In this document: piece after piece, positions 7,821 to 16,414 of the stretch | How positions within the stretch are numbered: the first letter of the stretch is position 1 | Layout: each line of letters begins with the position of its first letter | DNA from: CAVVXN01 sp963772585 | GTDB lineage: Bacteria; Planctomycetota; PLA2; JAEUHO01 | NCBI GenBank assembly: GCA_963772585.1 | Contig: CAVYXV010000001.1 | Location: forward strand, 1 to 64,000 | Length of the DNA: 64,000 bases | Direction: 5' to 3' | The notes under the pieces: generated by a model | Databases searched by the model: none | What the model was told of the DNA's origin: nothing | What the model saw: the letters and a program-made list of their open reading frames with translations, nothing else | Position numbers and translations under genes: made by a program

Positions 7821-9422
7821 TCAGTGGGTGCGGGACTCGAGGAACGCCGCGAGCCGTGCCAGATCGTTCTCCCGGGCGCGGTCGAGGGGGGTACGGCCGT
7901 CCGCGTCCCGAGCCCGCGGGTCCGCCCCCTTGGCGAGCATGAGAGTGGCGAGGGCGATCCGGCGGGTCTCGCGCTCCCGCTCCTCGGGCGTGGGGGCTGC
8001 GTGGTCGCCTTCGCCCAGATCGCCGAAGAGCAGGTCGGTGATGCCCTTCCCGCAGGCGGCGTGGAGCGGCGTCTCGCCGCGCTCGTCCTTGGCCTTCAGG
8101 CTCGCGCCGGCGTCGATCAAGAGCCTTGCGCTGTCGAGGTAGGCGCCTTCGGCGGCCTCGTGGAGGGGCGTGGCACCACGGTCGTCGACGAGGTCGGTCG
8201 GCGCGTCCTTGGCCAGCAACGCCTTCACGACATCGGGGTGGAGCACGGCGATGTGCAGCGCCGTCGCCTGGGACTCGGTCCGCGCCGTGAGCGAGGCGCC
8301 CTTGTCGAGGAGCAGGGCCACCAGCGCCGCGTTTCCCTCCAGCGCCGCCTCGTGGAGCGGCGTGTACCGCGAGCTGCCGTAGACGGCGTTCGCGTCGGCA
8401 CCCGCCGCGAGCAGGAGCCCGGCCGCTGCGGTGGAACCCTTCCGAGCCGCGTAGTGCAGCGGGGTCCGCCCCGACGCGTCCCGCGGGTTCACGGGCGCTC
8501 CCGCCGCCAGGAGGCGCCTCACGGCCGCAGGGTGGCCACCCATGGCCGCGAGATGGAGCGGCGTGAGCTTCGCGCGCGATGCCGACGCGGGCGCGGCACC
8601 GCGGGCGAGGAGCAGGACGAGCGTCTCTTCCTGGCCGGCGTGCGCCGCCCAGGCGAGCGCCGTGCTGCCCTCCCACTGCCCGCCGCGGGCCGGCGTATCC
8701 ACGGGTGTGCCCCCATCGAGCAGTCGCTCGACCACCTCGACGTCGCCCGTGCCGGCGGCCGTGAAGAGGTCCTGGGGCGCCGCGTGCTCGCGGAGCAACG
8801 CGGCCGTCTCGACAAACCCCCACCAGGCCGCATGGTGGAGGGGCGTGGCTCCGTCGGCAGCGCGTGCGTCCACCCTCGCGCCTCGCTCCAGGAGGAACTT
8901 CACGGCCGCCGGCTTGTCGTACGCCGCCGCCGTACCAAGGGGCGTATCGCCGTAGCGGGTGGGTGCCTCGATGTCCGCGCCGTGCTTCAGGAGCAGCGCG
9001 AGCGCGTCGATCTTCCCCTTGCTCGCGGCCGTGTGGAGAGGGCGCCACCCGTTCGCGTCCATGCGATTCGGCGAGGCCTTGGCATCGAGCAGGAGGCCCA
9101 GGATGCGCAGGCTCGTCTTCTCGCCGGCGCCCGCCGCGATCCTCACCACGTCGTCGCCGACGTTCACGTGCGCCCCGCGTCGAAGGAGGAGCGCGACGAT
9201 CTCCTCGTGGCCGTACATCACCGCGTAGTGCAGGGGCCCGAGCTCCGCCCCCGGACGTGGATCGGGATCCTCGCCCGCGTCGAGCGCCGCCCGGACGCCT
9301 TGCAAGTCGCCCGACTCGATGGCGTCGTACAGGTCGGCCCATGCGGCCGTCGCCGCCAGGCCCCAAAGCAGGACCGCGACCAGGAGGAGAAGCCCCGTCG
9401 TGCGAGTGCACTGCCCGGTCAT
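7821..9422 (-). CDS. Secreted ankyrin-repeat protein, 533 aa
   Basis: An N-terminal signal peptide (residues 8-29, TGLLLLVAVLLWGLAATAAWA) is followed by about 14 ankyrin repeats filling the chain. Typical units include GLGPLHY-like TPLHHAAWWGF, TPLHLAAMGGHPAAVRRLL, TPLHYAARKG, TPLHEAALEGN and TPLHAACGKG, each with the turn (D/G)A(D/N). One insertion with charged residues (GEGDHAAPTPEERERE) precedes the last repeat. Ankyrin arrays bind proteins; the partner is unknown. The signal peptide places it in the periplasm or outside, as for other secreted ankyrins in bacteria. It is transcribed alone toward the membrane ORFs upstream. The long antisense frames are shadows of the repeat composition. 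Confidence 0.9.
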   Translation of the reverse strand: MTGQCTRTTGLLLLVAVLLWGLAATAAWADLYDAIESGDLQGVRAALDAGEDPDPRPGAELGPLHYAVMYGHEEIVALLLRRGAHVNVGDDVVRIAAGAGEKTSLRILGLLLDAKASPNRMDANGWRPLHTAASKGKIDALALLLKHGADIEAPTRYGDTPLGTAAAYDKPAAVKFLLERGARVDARAADGATPLHHAAWWGFVETAALLREHAAPQDLFTAAGTGDVEVVERLLDGGTPVDTPARGGQWEGSTALAWAAHAGQEETLVLLLARGAAPASASRAKLTPLHLAAMGGHPAAVRRLLAAGAPVNPRDASGRTPLHYAARKGSTAAAGLLLAAGADANAVYGSSRYTPLHEAALEGNAALVALLLDKGASLTARTESQATALHIAVLHPDVVKALLAKDAPTDLVDDRGATPLHEAAEGAYLDSARLLIDAGASLKAKDERGETPLHAACGKGITDLLFGDLGEGDHAAPTPEERERETRRIALATLMLAKGADPRARDADGRTPLDRARENDLARLAAFLESRTH

Positions 9423-10013
9423 GGCGTGGCCTCCTCCCGCCGGCGGGACCGATCCTTCCGCGCCGGTCTGCCGTCAAACTACCGCACGCACGTCCGGCGG
9501 CGCAACGGGCGCCGCGCCTCGGACGAGATCATGGTGCCGGTCGTGCATCCGGAGCAGCGTCCCTTGCGCAGCATGCCCTCGGATCGGCCGGCGCGGCCCT
9601 CGTGTCTGGGGCGAAAGGTCTCCAAGGAAACGAGCCCGGCGGGCGAGAGGGATCCCGTTCGGCGAACCGGTCGTACGCCTCTCGCGCCCGATGCCTGCGT
9701 CCCTCGACGTGGCCTGGGAACGGATGAAGGACCGATTCGTCATGCCGGTCGTGGACGAGCGGATCGGACGGATCCGGAGGGGCATCGCCATCGCCGACGT
9801 CTCATCCGACGGCGAACCGACGGATCCCGCCGACGCCGCGCGGGGCCGACGCGCCGTCGCGGGGCGCGAAGCCATGGGGGGAGCCGGGGTCGGGGACCGG
9901 GCCGCCGCCGACGCACCCCGCTTCGGCCGGCGCTCGGCGAGCGGTGGGGCCGATGGCCGCACGGACGGGCCCTACGCCGGTAGGATCGGACGGGTCATCG
10001 GACGGAGGAAGCC
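9423..10013. other. Intergenic, no supported gene
   Basis: This region lies between the divergent ankyrin gene and the secreted protein at 10014. Open frames exist on both strands, but their translations are low-complexity Arg/Ala/Gly/Pro without hydrophobic cores. A TAGGAT hexamer at 9981-9986 could be a -10 box for the downstream gene, whose ribosome site GGAGGAAG sits just before its ATG. No good -35 hexamer was found. Confidence 0.4.
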
Positions 10014-10790
10014 ATGCGACGGTGTGCCTGCTCGCTCTTCGTGCTCCTGGTCGTGCTCGCCGGGGGGGCCCTCGCCGCGGAGGGTCCTCTCCAGCACTTC
10101 GCCGCGAGGATGACGCTCATCCGGCAACACGTGGGCGTCGCGAACGCGAACGTGAAGACTGCCGTGGCCGCGAAGGACGTCGTGGGGTGGTGGCGCACCC
10201 ACGACGCCTACGTGGCGGAGCTCACCAGGGCGCAGGGCGAGATCGAGAACGCGTGCGGCGACCTCATGATGGAGACGCTCGCCGCGGACATGCCGCTCAA
10301 CCCCGCGACGCTCGAGGCGATCGATCTGGCCTCGGCCCAGGCGGCGAACTACGCGCGCCACCGGGTGATCGTGCAGGCGTACGGCCGGCTCACGCGCGAA
10401 GGGGTTGCCCCCGAGAAGCGCGGGGAGGCGCTGGCCCTCCTCGCGCGGCAGGGGATCTACGAGCAGGACGCGGGGGCCTCGGGGGTCGCCACGTCGCCGG
10501 GGGTCGGCCCCACGCCGCCGTCGATCGCCGACAACCCGATGCACGGCAAGATCGCGGGGACGCCCCAGGCCCAGGAGATCCTCGGTCAGTGGCAGTCCAC
10601 GGTGATGAAGGTGCAGGCGGCAGGACAGAGGGTCGCCGCGCTGGAGACGGAGGTCGCGGAGATCCCGGCCAAGGACCCACGACGGCCGAAGGCGGAACAG
10701 CGCCTCGCCGCGTCCCGGCAGCAGTACGAGAACCTGCTCCGCATGGCCGAGAGCCTTCGCAAGAAGTACTACGCGGCCGGCGGGAGGTAG
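10014..10790 (+). CDS. Secreted helical hypothetical protein, 258 aa
   Basis: An excellent ribosome binding site (GGAGGAAG) precedes the ATG. Residues 1-21 form a signal peptide (CSLFVLLVVLAGGALA). The mature chain is mostly helical, with a proline/glycine-rich linker near residues 160-175 and a C-terminal coiled-coil-like helix (QRVAALETEVAEIPAKD, QRLAASRQQYENLLRMAESL). No catalytic motif or known family is recognised. The neighbour on the same strand 46 bases downstream is the FHA-protease. A role as periplasmic partner or substrate of that membrane protease is possible but is inference from proximity only. Confidence 0.6.
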   Translation: MRRCACSLFVLLVVLAGGALAAEGPLQHFAARMTLIRQHVGVANANVKTAVAAKDVVGWWRTHDAYVAELTRAQGEIENACGDLMMETLAADMPLNPATLEAIDLASAQAANYARHRVIVQAYGRLTREGVAPEKRGEALALLARQGIYEQDAGASGVATSPGVGPTPPSIADNPMHGKIAGTPQAQEILGQWQSTVMKVQAAGQRVAALETEVAEIPAKDPRRPKAEQRLAASRQQYENLLRMAESLRKKYYAAGGR

Positions 10791-10836
10791 TCCGCTACCA
10801 TCGAGGGGCCCTCACCCCGCGGGAGGCCCTCCCTCC

Positions 10837-12825
10837 ATGAGCGTACGCATCCGGTTCCACGGAGGCCCTCTGGCGGGCGAGGTCTTCGAGTTCGGCGACG
10901 ACAAGGACGTGATCGTCATTGGGCGCGACCCGGAGCGCGCGGACGTGTTGCTGCCCGCCGACCTCACCCAGGTCGGCCGGGAGCACGTCGCCCTGCGCCG
11001 CGTGCTCGGGCGCTATCGCCTCGTCCTCAGCCCGAGCCATCCCGTCTTCGTGGACGGTGAGCTGGCGCTCGCCGACACCGAACTGGACGACGTCGCCGAA
11101 GTCCGATTGGGGGAGGACGGCCCGGTGATGGTCGTCCAGACGACGGGTGTGGAGACGGTCCCCCCCACCATCGAGACACAGACGCACGTGCCCACGGTGC
11201 CGGAGCTGATCCGGCAGACGCGACGTCAGGCCCGGCTGAACCGCCGCATCGTCTTCTTCACGGCAGGCCTGCTCGCCCTGCTGGCCGTGGTGGGATTCCT
11301 GCTCTTCCGCGAGACGGGGCGCAAGGTGCAGAGCGTCACCGAGGAACAGGCGGCGGTGCGCAGCATGCTGGCCGACGAATCGGCCACGCGCGAGAAGCTG
11401 GCGGCCTCCCAGGAGGAGGAGACGGCGCGCCTGAGGCTGCGCCTCGAGTCGGTGGACCGCTCGCTGGAGACGATCCAGCCCGACCTGGGGAGTCTCCGCG
11501 AAGCCGTGTCCGGCCTCGGACCGCGCATGCAGGGGCTGGAAGAGCGTATGAAGCGCCTGGCGCCCCGCGTGCGCGAGGCGCTGGAGCGGGCGATCCCCTC
11601 CGTGTACGTCGTCATGGTCCGCCGGGAGGACGGGCTGGAGGATCCGTTGGGCACGGCGTGGGTTGTGGGGCCGGGCACCCTGGTGACGAACGCCCACGTC
11701 GCGAACGTCTTCGCGCTCCTCCAGAAGCAGCCGGGGGGGACCGTGGCCGACCTCGTGGTCCGTTCACCCGGGAAGAAGAGCCGCGACGACCGCGTCGAGT
11801 CGGTGGAGATCCACCCGGGATGGCAGGTCTTCAGCGAGCTGTGGAAGGAGTACCGCCCGACCGACGTGGACATCGCGGGCCACCTCAACCCGCTCCACAC
11901 GAGCGGCGCGTGCGATGTCGCGTTGCTGCACGTCGCCGACCCCGACGCCCTGGGGCCTCCCCTGGCCATCGCGCCGCAGGAGGACCTGGAGCACCTGGGC
12001 GCGGGCGACGTGGTCGGGTTCGTGGGCTACCCGGCCGAGGACATGGCGGCGGGCGGCGTGAACCCCAAGCTGCCGAATCCCACGACGCAGGTCGCCCACG
12101 TGACGGCCGTCACGAACTACTTCCTGGCCCCGGACGAGCCGCAGTACGCGCTGCTCGTGCAGCACTCCCTGCCCGCGACGGGCGGGGCGAGCGGCAGTCC
12201 GATCCTCGATGAGAAGGGGCGCGTCGTCGCGGTCCTGAACGCCGGGAACGTGACCGTCGGCGGATTCGGCCAGCGGATCCCCAGCGCCGTGCTGGTGAAC
12301 TTCGCCCAACGGGCCGACCTCGTAGCGGAGCTCCTCGAACACCGCGCGGACGAGGCGCAAGGGCCGCGCACGGCGCGCTGGCGGGAGGGGATCCGCACCT
12401 TCACGTCCCTCCGCGCGGCCATCGAGAAGAACTCGCTCGACTACCTGTCCCGCTTCCTCGATGAGGTGGGCAAGAAGGAGGGCCGCGAGGCCATCGAGTT
12501 CGAACGCCAGCAGGGGATCCTGGGCTCTTCGCTCCCAAAACCGCCCGATCTCACCCAGAACGACATCGAGATCCACCTCCCGGGGCCCGGCGTGTACGTC
12601 TTCTTCGTCTACGCGACGGTCGGTCAGGAGATCGGGCTGGAGCTCTACGACAAGAAGGACCTGGGCCGGCGCATCGACCAGGACCGCATGGACCACTGGT
12701 ACGCCATCCTGCAGGTGCGGGCCGACGGGGAGAGCGACGTGGTGCTCCGCGTCCGCGGCCGGGCCGATACGGAGTTCCGCTTCATCGCGGACCGGGTTCC
12801 GCCGGCGCCCCCGGCGCCGGAGTGA
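10837..12825 (+). CDS. FHA domain - transmembrane - trypsin-like serine protease, 662 aa
   Basis: Domains in order: a cytoplasmic FHA domain (about 5-100; VIVIGRDPERADVLLP and REHVAL fit the Gly-Arg and Ser/His surface of phosphothreonine-binding FHA folds), a linker, one membrane span (about 138-157, IVFFTAGLLALLAVVGFLLF), a coiled coil (about 165-248), and an S1-type protease domain. The triad is visible as TNAHV (His near 287), CDVALLHV (Asp near 360) and GGASGSP (Ser near 452), so the enzyme should be active. A C-terminal region of about 150 residues (VYVFFVYATVGQEIGLELYD) is beta-rich and unassigned. The expected topology puts the FHA inside and the protease outside, which would let a phosphorylation signal control an external protease. 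A TPR-kinase gene lies convergently 52 bases away. Confidence 0.9.
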   Translation: MSVRIRFHGGPLAGEVFEFGDDKDVIVIGRDPERADVLLPADLTQVGREHVALRRVLGRYRLVLSPSHPVFVDGELALADTELDDVAEVRLGEDGPVMVVQTTGVETVPPTIETQTHVPTVPELIRQTRRQARLNRRIVFFTAGLLALLAVVGFLLFRETGRKVQSVTEEQAAVRSMLADESATREKLAASQEEETARLRLRLESVDRSLETIQPDLGSLREAVSGLGPRMQGLEERMKRLAPRVREALERAIPSVYVVMVRREDGLEDPLGTAWVVGPGTLVTNAHVANVFALLQKQPGGTVADLVVRSPGKKSRDDRVESVEIHPGWQVFSELWKEYRPTDVDIAGHLNPLHTSGACDVALLHVADPDALGPPLAIAPQEDLEHLGAGDVVGFVGYPAEDMAAGGVNPKLPNPTTQVAHVTAVTNYFLAPDEPQYALLVQHSLPATGGASGSPILDEKGRVVAVLNAGNVTVGGFGQRIPSAVLVNFAQRADLVAELLEHRADEAQGPRTARWREGIRTFTSLRAAIEKNSLDYLSRFLDEVGKKEGREAIEFERQQGILGSSLPKPPDLTQNDIEIHLPGPGVYVFFVYATVGQEIGLELYDKKDLGRRIDQDRMDHWYAILQVRADGESDVVLRVRGRADTEFRFIADRVPPAPPAPE

Positions 12826-12877
12826 GGGCCCGCCGGAGGCGCCAGTCTGCACTCCCCACGAACGGACGTTGAATCGG

Positions 12878-14917
12878 CTAGGCGGGCGGCTCCGCGATCT
12901 GGCGGAACGCGCGCGCCGCCGCGCCGGCCGTCTTGGGCCGGTCGTCGGGTCGCTTCGCCAACAGGGAGGCGACGAGCTCGTCGAGCGCCGTAGGCACGTC
13001 CGGAAGAAACGCGGCGACGCGCGGGGCCGGCGTCTCCAGGAGCTCCTCGAAGAAGGCCTCTCGCCCGCCGCGCCCTTCGCGGATCGGCCGGAAGCCGACG
13101 AGCCACTCGAAGACGATGACGCCCAAGGAGTAGAGGTCCACCCGCTCGTCGATGCGTCCTCCCTTGATGAGCTCGGGGGCGGCGTACTCCAGCGTCCCGG
13201 CGAAGCGTCCGCGCGGGACGTGGATGGGCGTGCCTCTGAGCATCCGGGCGATACCGAAGTCCACGATGACCGGCGTGCCGTCGTCGCGCACCACGATGTT
13301 CTCGGGCTTCAGGTCGCGGTGGATGACCCCGGCCTCGTGGAGCGCCTCGAGGGCGAAGGCGAGTCGGGCCGCGAGGTCCGCCACCCGGGCGGGCGCGGGT
13401 TCGGGCTCCTCCTCCATGACGCGGCGGAGGCCGAGGCCGGGAACGAACTCCTGCGTGGTGTAGAAGTCGCCGTCCTCCTCGATGCCGAGACGGTAGACCC
13501 GGGCGACCCCCGGATGGCGGACGCGCGACGCCGCCTCCACCTCCCGGCGGACCGAACGCAGCCGCTTCCGCCGCTTCTGGACGTCGTAGAGCCGGCCGAG
13601 GTGGACCACCTTCAGCGCGACGTCCGTACCCTGCAGCGGGTCGTGCACACGCCAGACCTCGCCGCCGGGCGTCTCCGCGAGCTTCTCGAGGGGGATGAAC
13701 GCCCCGTCCCCGGGCTGCCCCTCGAGCGCGACCTTGCGGGGCGGCTCCTCGATGGCGGGTTCCACGAGCGCCAGTTCCCCCATCGTGGACTCGATCTCTC
13801 CCTGGTGGCGGCGGTACCCGTAGGCGCGGGCCCGGCGCAGTCCCTCCACGAGCGTCGCCTCGGCCATCGCCTTGAGGCCGCGCGCCATGTACGCCCGGGC
13901 GAGAACGACCCGCGCGCGGATTTCGTAGCCGGGAGCGTCGAGCCGGGCGAGCTGGTGGACAGCGCTCTCGAGCTCACCGAGCCCCCGCTCGTCCCCCTCC
14001 TCGAGGAGCAGGCGGCCGGAGACGGCCGTGAGGATGCCGTGCCGGTAGGACGACGACTCCGCGAGGCCCGTCGCGCGCGCGGCGTCGTGCTCGGTCCGCG
14101 CCGCCTCGATCCGGCCGCGGTCCAGGTCGAAGGCGGCGAGCTCGACGTGGGCGAAGAAGAGGATCTCGTCGTAGCCGTGTCGGGCCGCGAGGCGGAGCGA
14201 GTGGCGATAGGCCTCCTCCGCCTCGTCGAACCGCTCCAGGGCGGCCAGCGCGCGGCCACGATCCGCCTGGAGGCGCGCCTGGGCGCGCAGGTCCCCGAGT
14301 TCCCGCGCCATCTGCAGGTCGCGCTCGAAGCAGTGCAGGGCGTCGGCGCGCCGCCCGACGCGGAGCATCACGCGGCCGAGCCCGCCGATCGTCGTGGCCA
14401 TGCCGCGCTTGTCGCCGGCCCACGCCTTGTCCACGAGGGAGAGGGCGTAGTAGTACGTGGCCTCCTCGGTACGCCCGCGCGAGGCATGGAGCCTCCCCAG
14501 CGTGTCGTAGACGTGGGAGCGCGCGAGTTCGTTTCCGGACTCCAAATACAGGTCCGCGGCTTCGAGGAGCGTGCGGACGGCGCGGCTCGTCCGCCGGAGC
14601 CGCTCCAGCGCGATGCCGCTCACGTGGAGGGCCCGCGCGCGCAGCGCGGGGTCGTCCGAGTGGCGCGCGGCGATCTCGCCCGCGCGCCTCAGCGCTCCGC
14701 TGTGGTCGCCCTTCTCCACGGCGTCGAGAAAGGCCAGCTCGACGGCGGCGACGTCCCCCAACTCCTCGACGAGCCCCTCCAGTTCCTCGCGGGCGCCGTG
14801 GAGCCGCCCGGTCGCCATGAGGGCGCGGGCCCGGTGGTAGCGCTGCGTCGCCGTCGGGGTCCCGGCGGCCGGCTGCGGGCCGAAGGACAGGGCGTGCTCG
14901 CTGGGCTCGGACGGCAA
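12878..14917 (-). CDS. TPR-repeat / Ser-Thr protein kinase, about 679 aa
   Basis: The N-terminal 430 residues are TPR-like helical hairpins (ARALHVSGIALERLRR, DTLGRLHASRGRTEEA, IGGLGRVMLRVGRRADA). The C-terminal 250 residues are a Hanks-type kinase: VALKVVHLG (ATP Lys), HRDLKPENIVV (catalytic loop), VDFGIARM (DFG), GTLEYAAPELI and DLYSLGVIVFEWLVG. The usual order in bacteria is kinase first, so a C-terminal kinase is less common. A plausible start is TTG at 14915-14917 with GGAG upstream; an ATG at 14818 would cut the first TPR helix. A TATCCT hexamer at 14956-14961 (minus strand) could be its -10 box. No membrane segment is visible, so it should be cytoplasmic. It converges on the FHA-protease, a natural phospho-reader. 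Confidence 0.85.
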   Translation of the reverse strand: MPSEPSEHALSFGPQPAAGTPTATQRYHRARALMATGRLHGAREELEGLVEELGDVAAVELAFLDAVEKGDHSGALRRAGEIAARHSDDPALRARALHVSGIALERLRRTSRAVRTLLEAADLYLESGNELARSHVYDTLGRLHASRGRTEEATYYYALSLVDKAWAGDKRGMATTIGGLGRVMLRVGRRADALHCFERDLQMARELGDLRAQARLQADRGRALAALERFDEAEEAYRHSLRLAARHGYDEILFFAHVELAAFDLDRGRIEAARTEHDAARATGLAESSSYRHGILTAVSGRLLLEEGDERGLGELESAVHQLARLDAPGYEIRARVVLARAYMARGLKAMAEATLVEGLRRARAYGYRRHQGEIESTMGELALVEPAIEEPPRKVALEGQPGDGAFIPLEKLAETPGGEVWRVHDPLQGTDVALKVVHLGRLYDVQKRRKRLRSVRREVEAASRVRHPGVARVYRLGIEEDGDFYTTQEFVPGLGLRRVMEEEPEPAPARVADLAARLAFALEALHEAGVIHRDLKPENIVVRDDGTPVIVDFGIARMLRGTPIHVPRGRFAGTLEYAAPELIKGGRIDERVDLYSLGVIVFEWLVGFRPIREGRGGREAFFEELLETPAPRVAAFLPDVPTALDELVASLLAKRPDDRPKTAGAAARAFRQIAEPPA

Positions 14918-15047
14918 GGGAGTGGGCTCCGGGCCCCCGACGGGGGTCCGGTCGGAGGATACCCCTGCGGCAAGCTCAGGGCGCGGCCCCCGCCCCCCAC
15001 CCGATCCCACGGGGTTCGCTGGGGGCCGGCGCGCGTACGGTGGTCGG

Positions 15048-15950
15048 GTGCGCATCCGGACCCGCGCCCGGCTCGACGTGTTGCTCGCCGCGCTCCTCTT
15101 CTCGGCGGGCGGCACCCTCATCAAGGCCACCTCGTTCGGCCCGTGGCAGGTGGCGGGGTTGCGATCGCTCCTCGGGGCCCTGACGCTCCTCGTCCTGCTC
15201 CCGGCCGCCCGGAAGGGCTGGAACCGCCGGACCTTCCTCGTGGGGCTGGCCCAGGGCGCCACCCTCCTCCTCTACGCCCTGGGGAACAAGTACACGACCG
15301 CCACGAACATGGTCTTCCTCCAGGCCACGGCGCCTCTCTACCTGCTCTGGATCGGACCGTTCCTCCTCCGGGAGAAGGTCCGCCTCCGGGACATCGCGAC
15401 CATGGGGGCCATCGCCGCGGGCCTCTTGTGTTTCCTCCTCGGAGGCGAACCCCCCCAGCACACCGCGCCGCGACCGGCCCTCGGGAACGTGCTGGGGGCG
15501 CTGAGCGGCCTCACCTGGGCGTTGACCGTCGCGGGTCTCCGCTGGCTCGCCCGCGCGGAGGGGCGCGAGGGCGGTTCGCCCCACGGCGCGGCCGCGAGCG
15601 CCGCCGCCCTGGGCAACCTCTTCGTCGTCCTCGCCTGCCTGCCCTTCCTGTGGACGCCCGTCGCGGTCGGGCTGGCCGACGTGGGCGCGATCCTGCTCCT
15701 CGGGGTGTTCCAGATCGGCGTGGCCTACGTGTTCATGACCCGGGGCGTGCGGCGCGTGCCCGCGTTCGAGGGAAGCCTCTTGCTCCTGCTCGAACCCGTC
15801 GCGAGCGCCATCTGGGCCTGGGCGGTGCACGGCGAGATCCCGGGGCGGTGGTCGGCCGCGGGCGCCGGCACGATCCTGGTCGCGACGATCCTCTACTCGT
15901 GGCGCGCAGCGCGCGCGGCACCGGGAAAGGCGAGCGTCAGGCCCCCTTGA
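15048..15950 (+). CDS. EamA/DMT-family transporter
   Basis: This 300-residue integral membrane protein has about ten hydrophobic spans and two EamA repeats (one per half: VLLAALLFSAGGTLIKA in the first, GNVLGALSGLTWALTVAG in the second). Motifs ATAPLYLLWIGPFLL and EGSLLLLLEPVASAIWAW are typical of drug/metabolite exporters of the inner membrane. The substrate cannot be read from sequence. GTG at 15048 is chosen because the hydrophobic N-terminus starts immediately after it and the sequence before is low complexity. The upstream kinase gene is divergent. The 3' end overlaps the convergent STAS gene by 14 bases. Confidence 0.85.
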   Translation: MRIRTRARLDVLLAALLFSAGGTLIKATSFGPWQVAGLRSLLGALTLLVLLPAARKGWNRRTFLVGLAQGATLLLYALGNKYTTATNMVFLQATAPLYLLWIGPFLLREKVRLRDIATMGAIAAGLLCFLLGGEPPQHTAPRPALGNVLGALSGLTWALTVAGLRWLARAEGREGGSPHGAAASAAALGNLFVVLACLPFLWTPVAVGLADVGAILLLGVFQIGVAYVFMTRGVRRVPAFEGSLLLLLEPVASAIWAWAVHGEIPGRWSAAGAGTILVATILYSWRAARAAPGKASVRPP

Positions 15951-16287
15951 TCGCCTCGGCCTCGTCGTCGTAGGCCTTCACGACGTCGAGGATGCCGCAG
16001 ATGTCGAGGACGCGGCGGACCTTCGCGGGCACGCAGGCCAGGACGAAGTTCTTCTCCGCGCGCCGCGCGCTGGTGAAGCTGGAGGCGATCACGCCCACAC
16101 CCGCGGAGGTGATGTACTCGAGGTTCTGGAGGTTCAGCACGACCAGGGTCGGCCCCTCCTTGAAGGAGCCGCGCAACTGCTCGCCGAACTCGTACGAGTA
16201 CGAGCTCTCCCCCAGGACGCCGCTCAGGCGGTAGACCTGGACCCTGCCGCCCTCGGCGGTCGCGGACTCGACATTCAGATGGTTCAT
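15937..16287 (-). CDS. STAS-domain protein (anti-sigma factor antagonist type)
   Basis: The 116-residue single-domain protein reads from MNHLNVESA at 16287; an upstream ATG at 16317 would add ten low-complexity residues. The STAS core is VYRLSGVLGESSY, LVVLNLQNLEYITSAGVGVIA and NFVLACVPAKVRRVLDICGIL. The Ser in ITSAG sits at the site that partner kinases phosphorylate in SpoIIAA/RsbV proteins. In the known mechanism the dephosphorylated protein frees a sigma factor or other client from its antagonist. No RsbW-type kinase, phosphatase or sigma factor gene is adjacent, so its partners lie elsewhere. It is likely transcribed after the glutamate dehydrogenase gene or from its own promoter. Confidence 0.8.
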   Translation of the reverse strand: MNHLNVESATAEGGRVQVYRLSGVLGESSYSYEFGEQLRGSFKEGPTLVVLNLQNLEYITSAGVGVIASSFTSARRAEKNFVLACVPAKVRRVLDICGILDVVKAYDDEAEAIKGA

Positions 16288-16347
16288 CGCGGCTCCAGGA
16301 CCCGGTCGTCGCGCCATTAGACATCATGGGCAAAGGGCTGACGAGAA

Positions 16348-16379
16348 ACGGGGGCCGCCGCGCGAGCGGCGACCCCCGT
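16348..16379 (-). terminator. Rho-independent-type terminator of gdhA
   Basis: A strong hairpin (ACGGGGG ... GCCGC-loop-GCGGC ... CCCCCGT) lies 36-67 bases past the dehydrogenase stop. On the minus strand it is followed by GTTTCTC, a short U-rich tail. Confidence 0.55.
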
Positions 16380-16414
16380 GAAACCTCGCGGAGCCCTCGG
16401 TCGAACGGGTGGGA

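Noticed and set aside
9319..10113. A 264-codon plus-strand ORF between the ankyrin and secreted-protein genes
   Set aside because: It overlaps the start of a well supported gene and the antisense of the ankyrin gene, and its translation lacks hydrophobic cores.
12461..15973. A 1170-codon plus-strand frame over the kinase gene
   Set aside because: It is antisense to a kinase with clear HRDLKPEN and DFG motifs. Its translation is low-complexity Arg/Gly/Pro/Ala.
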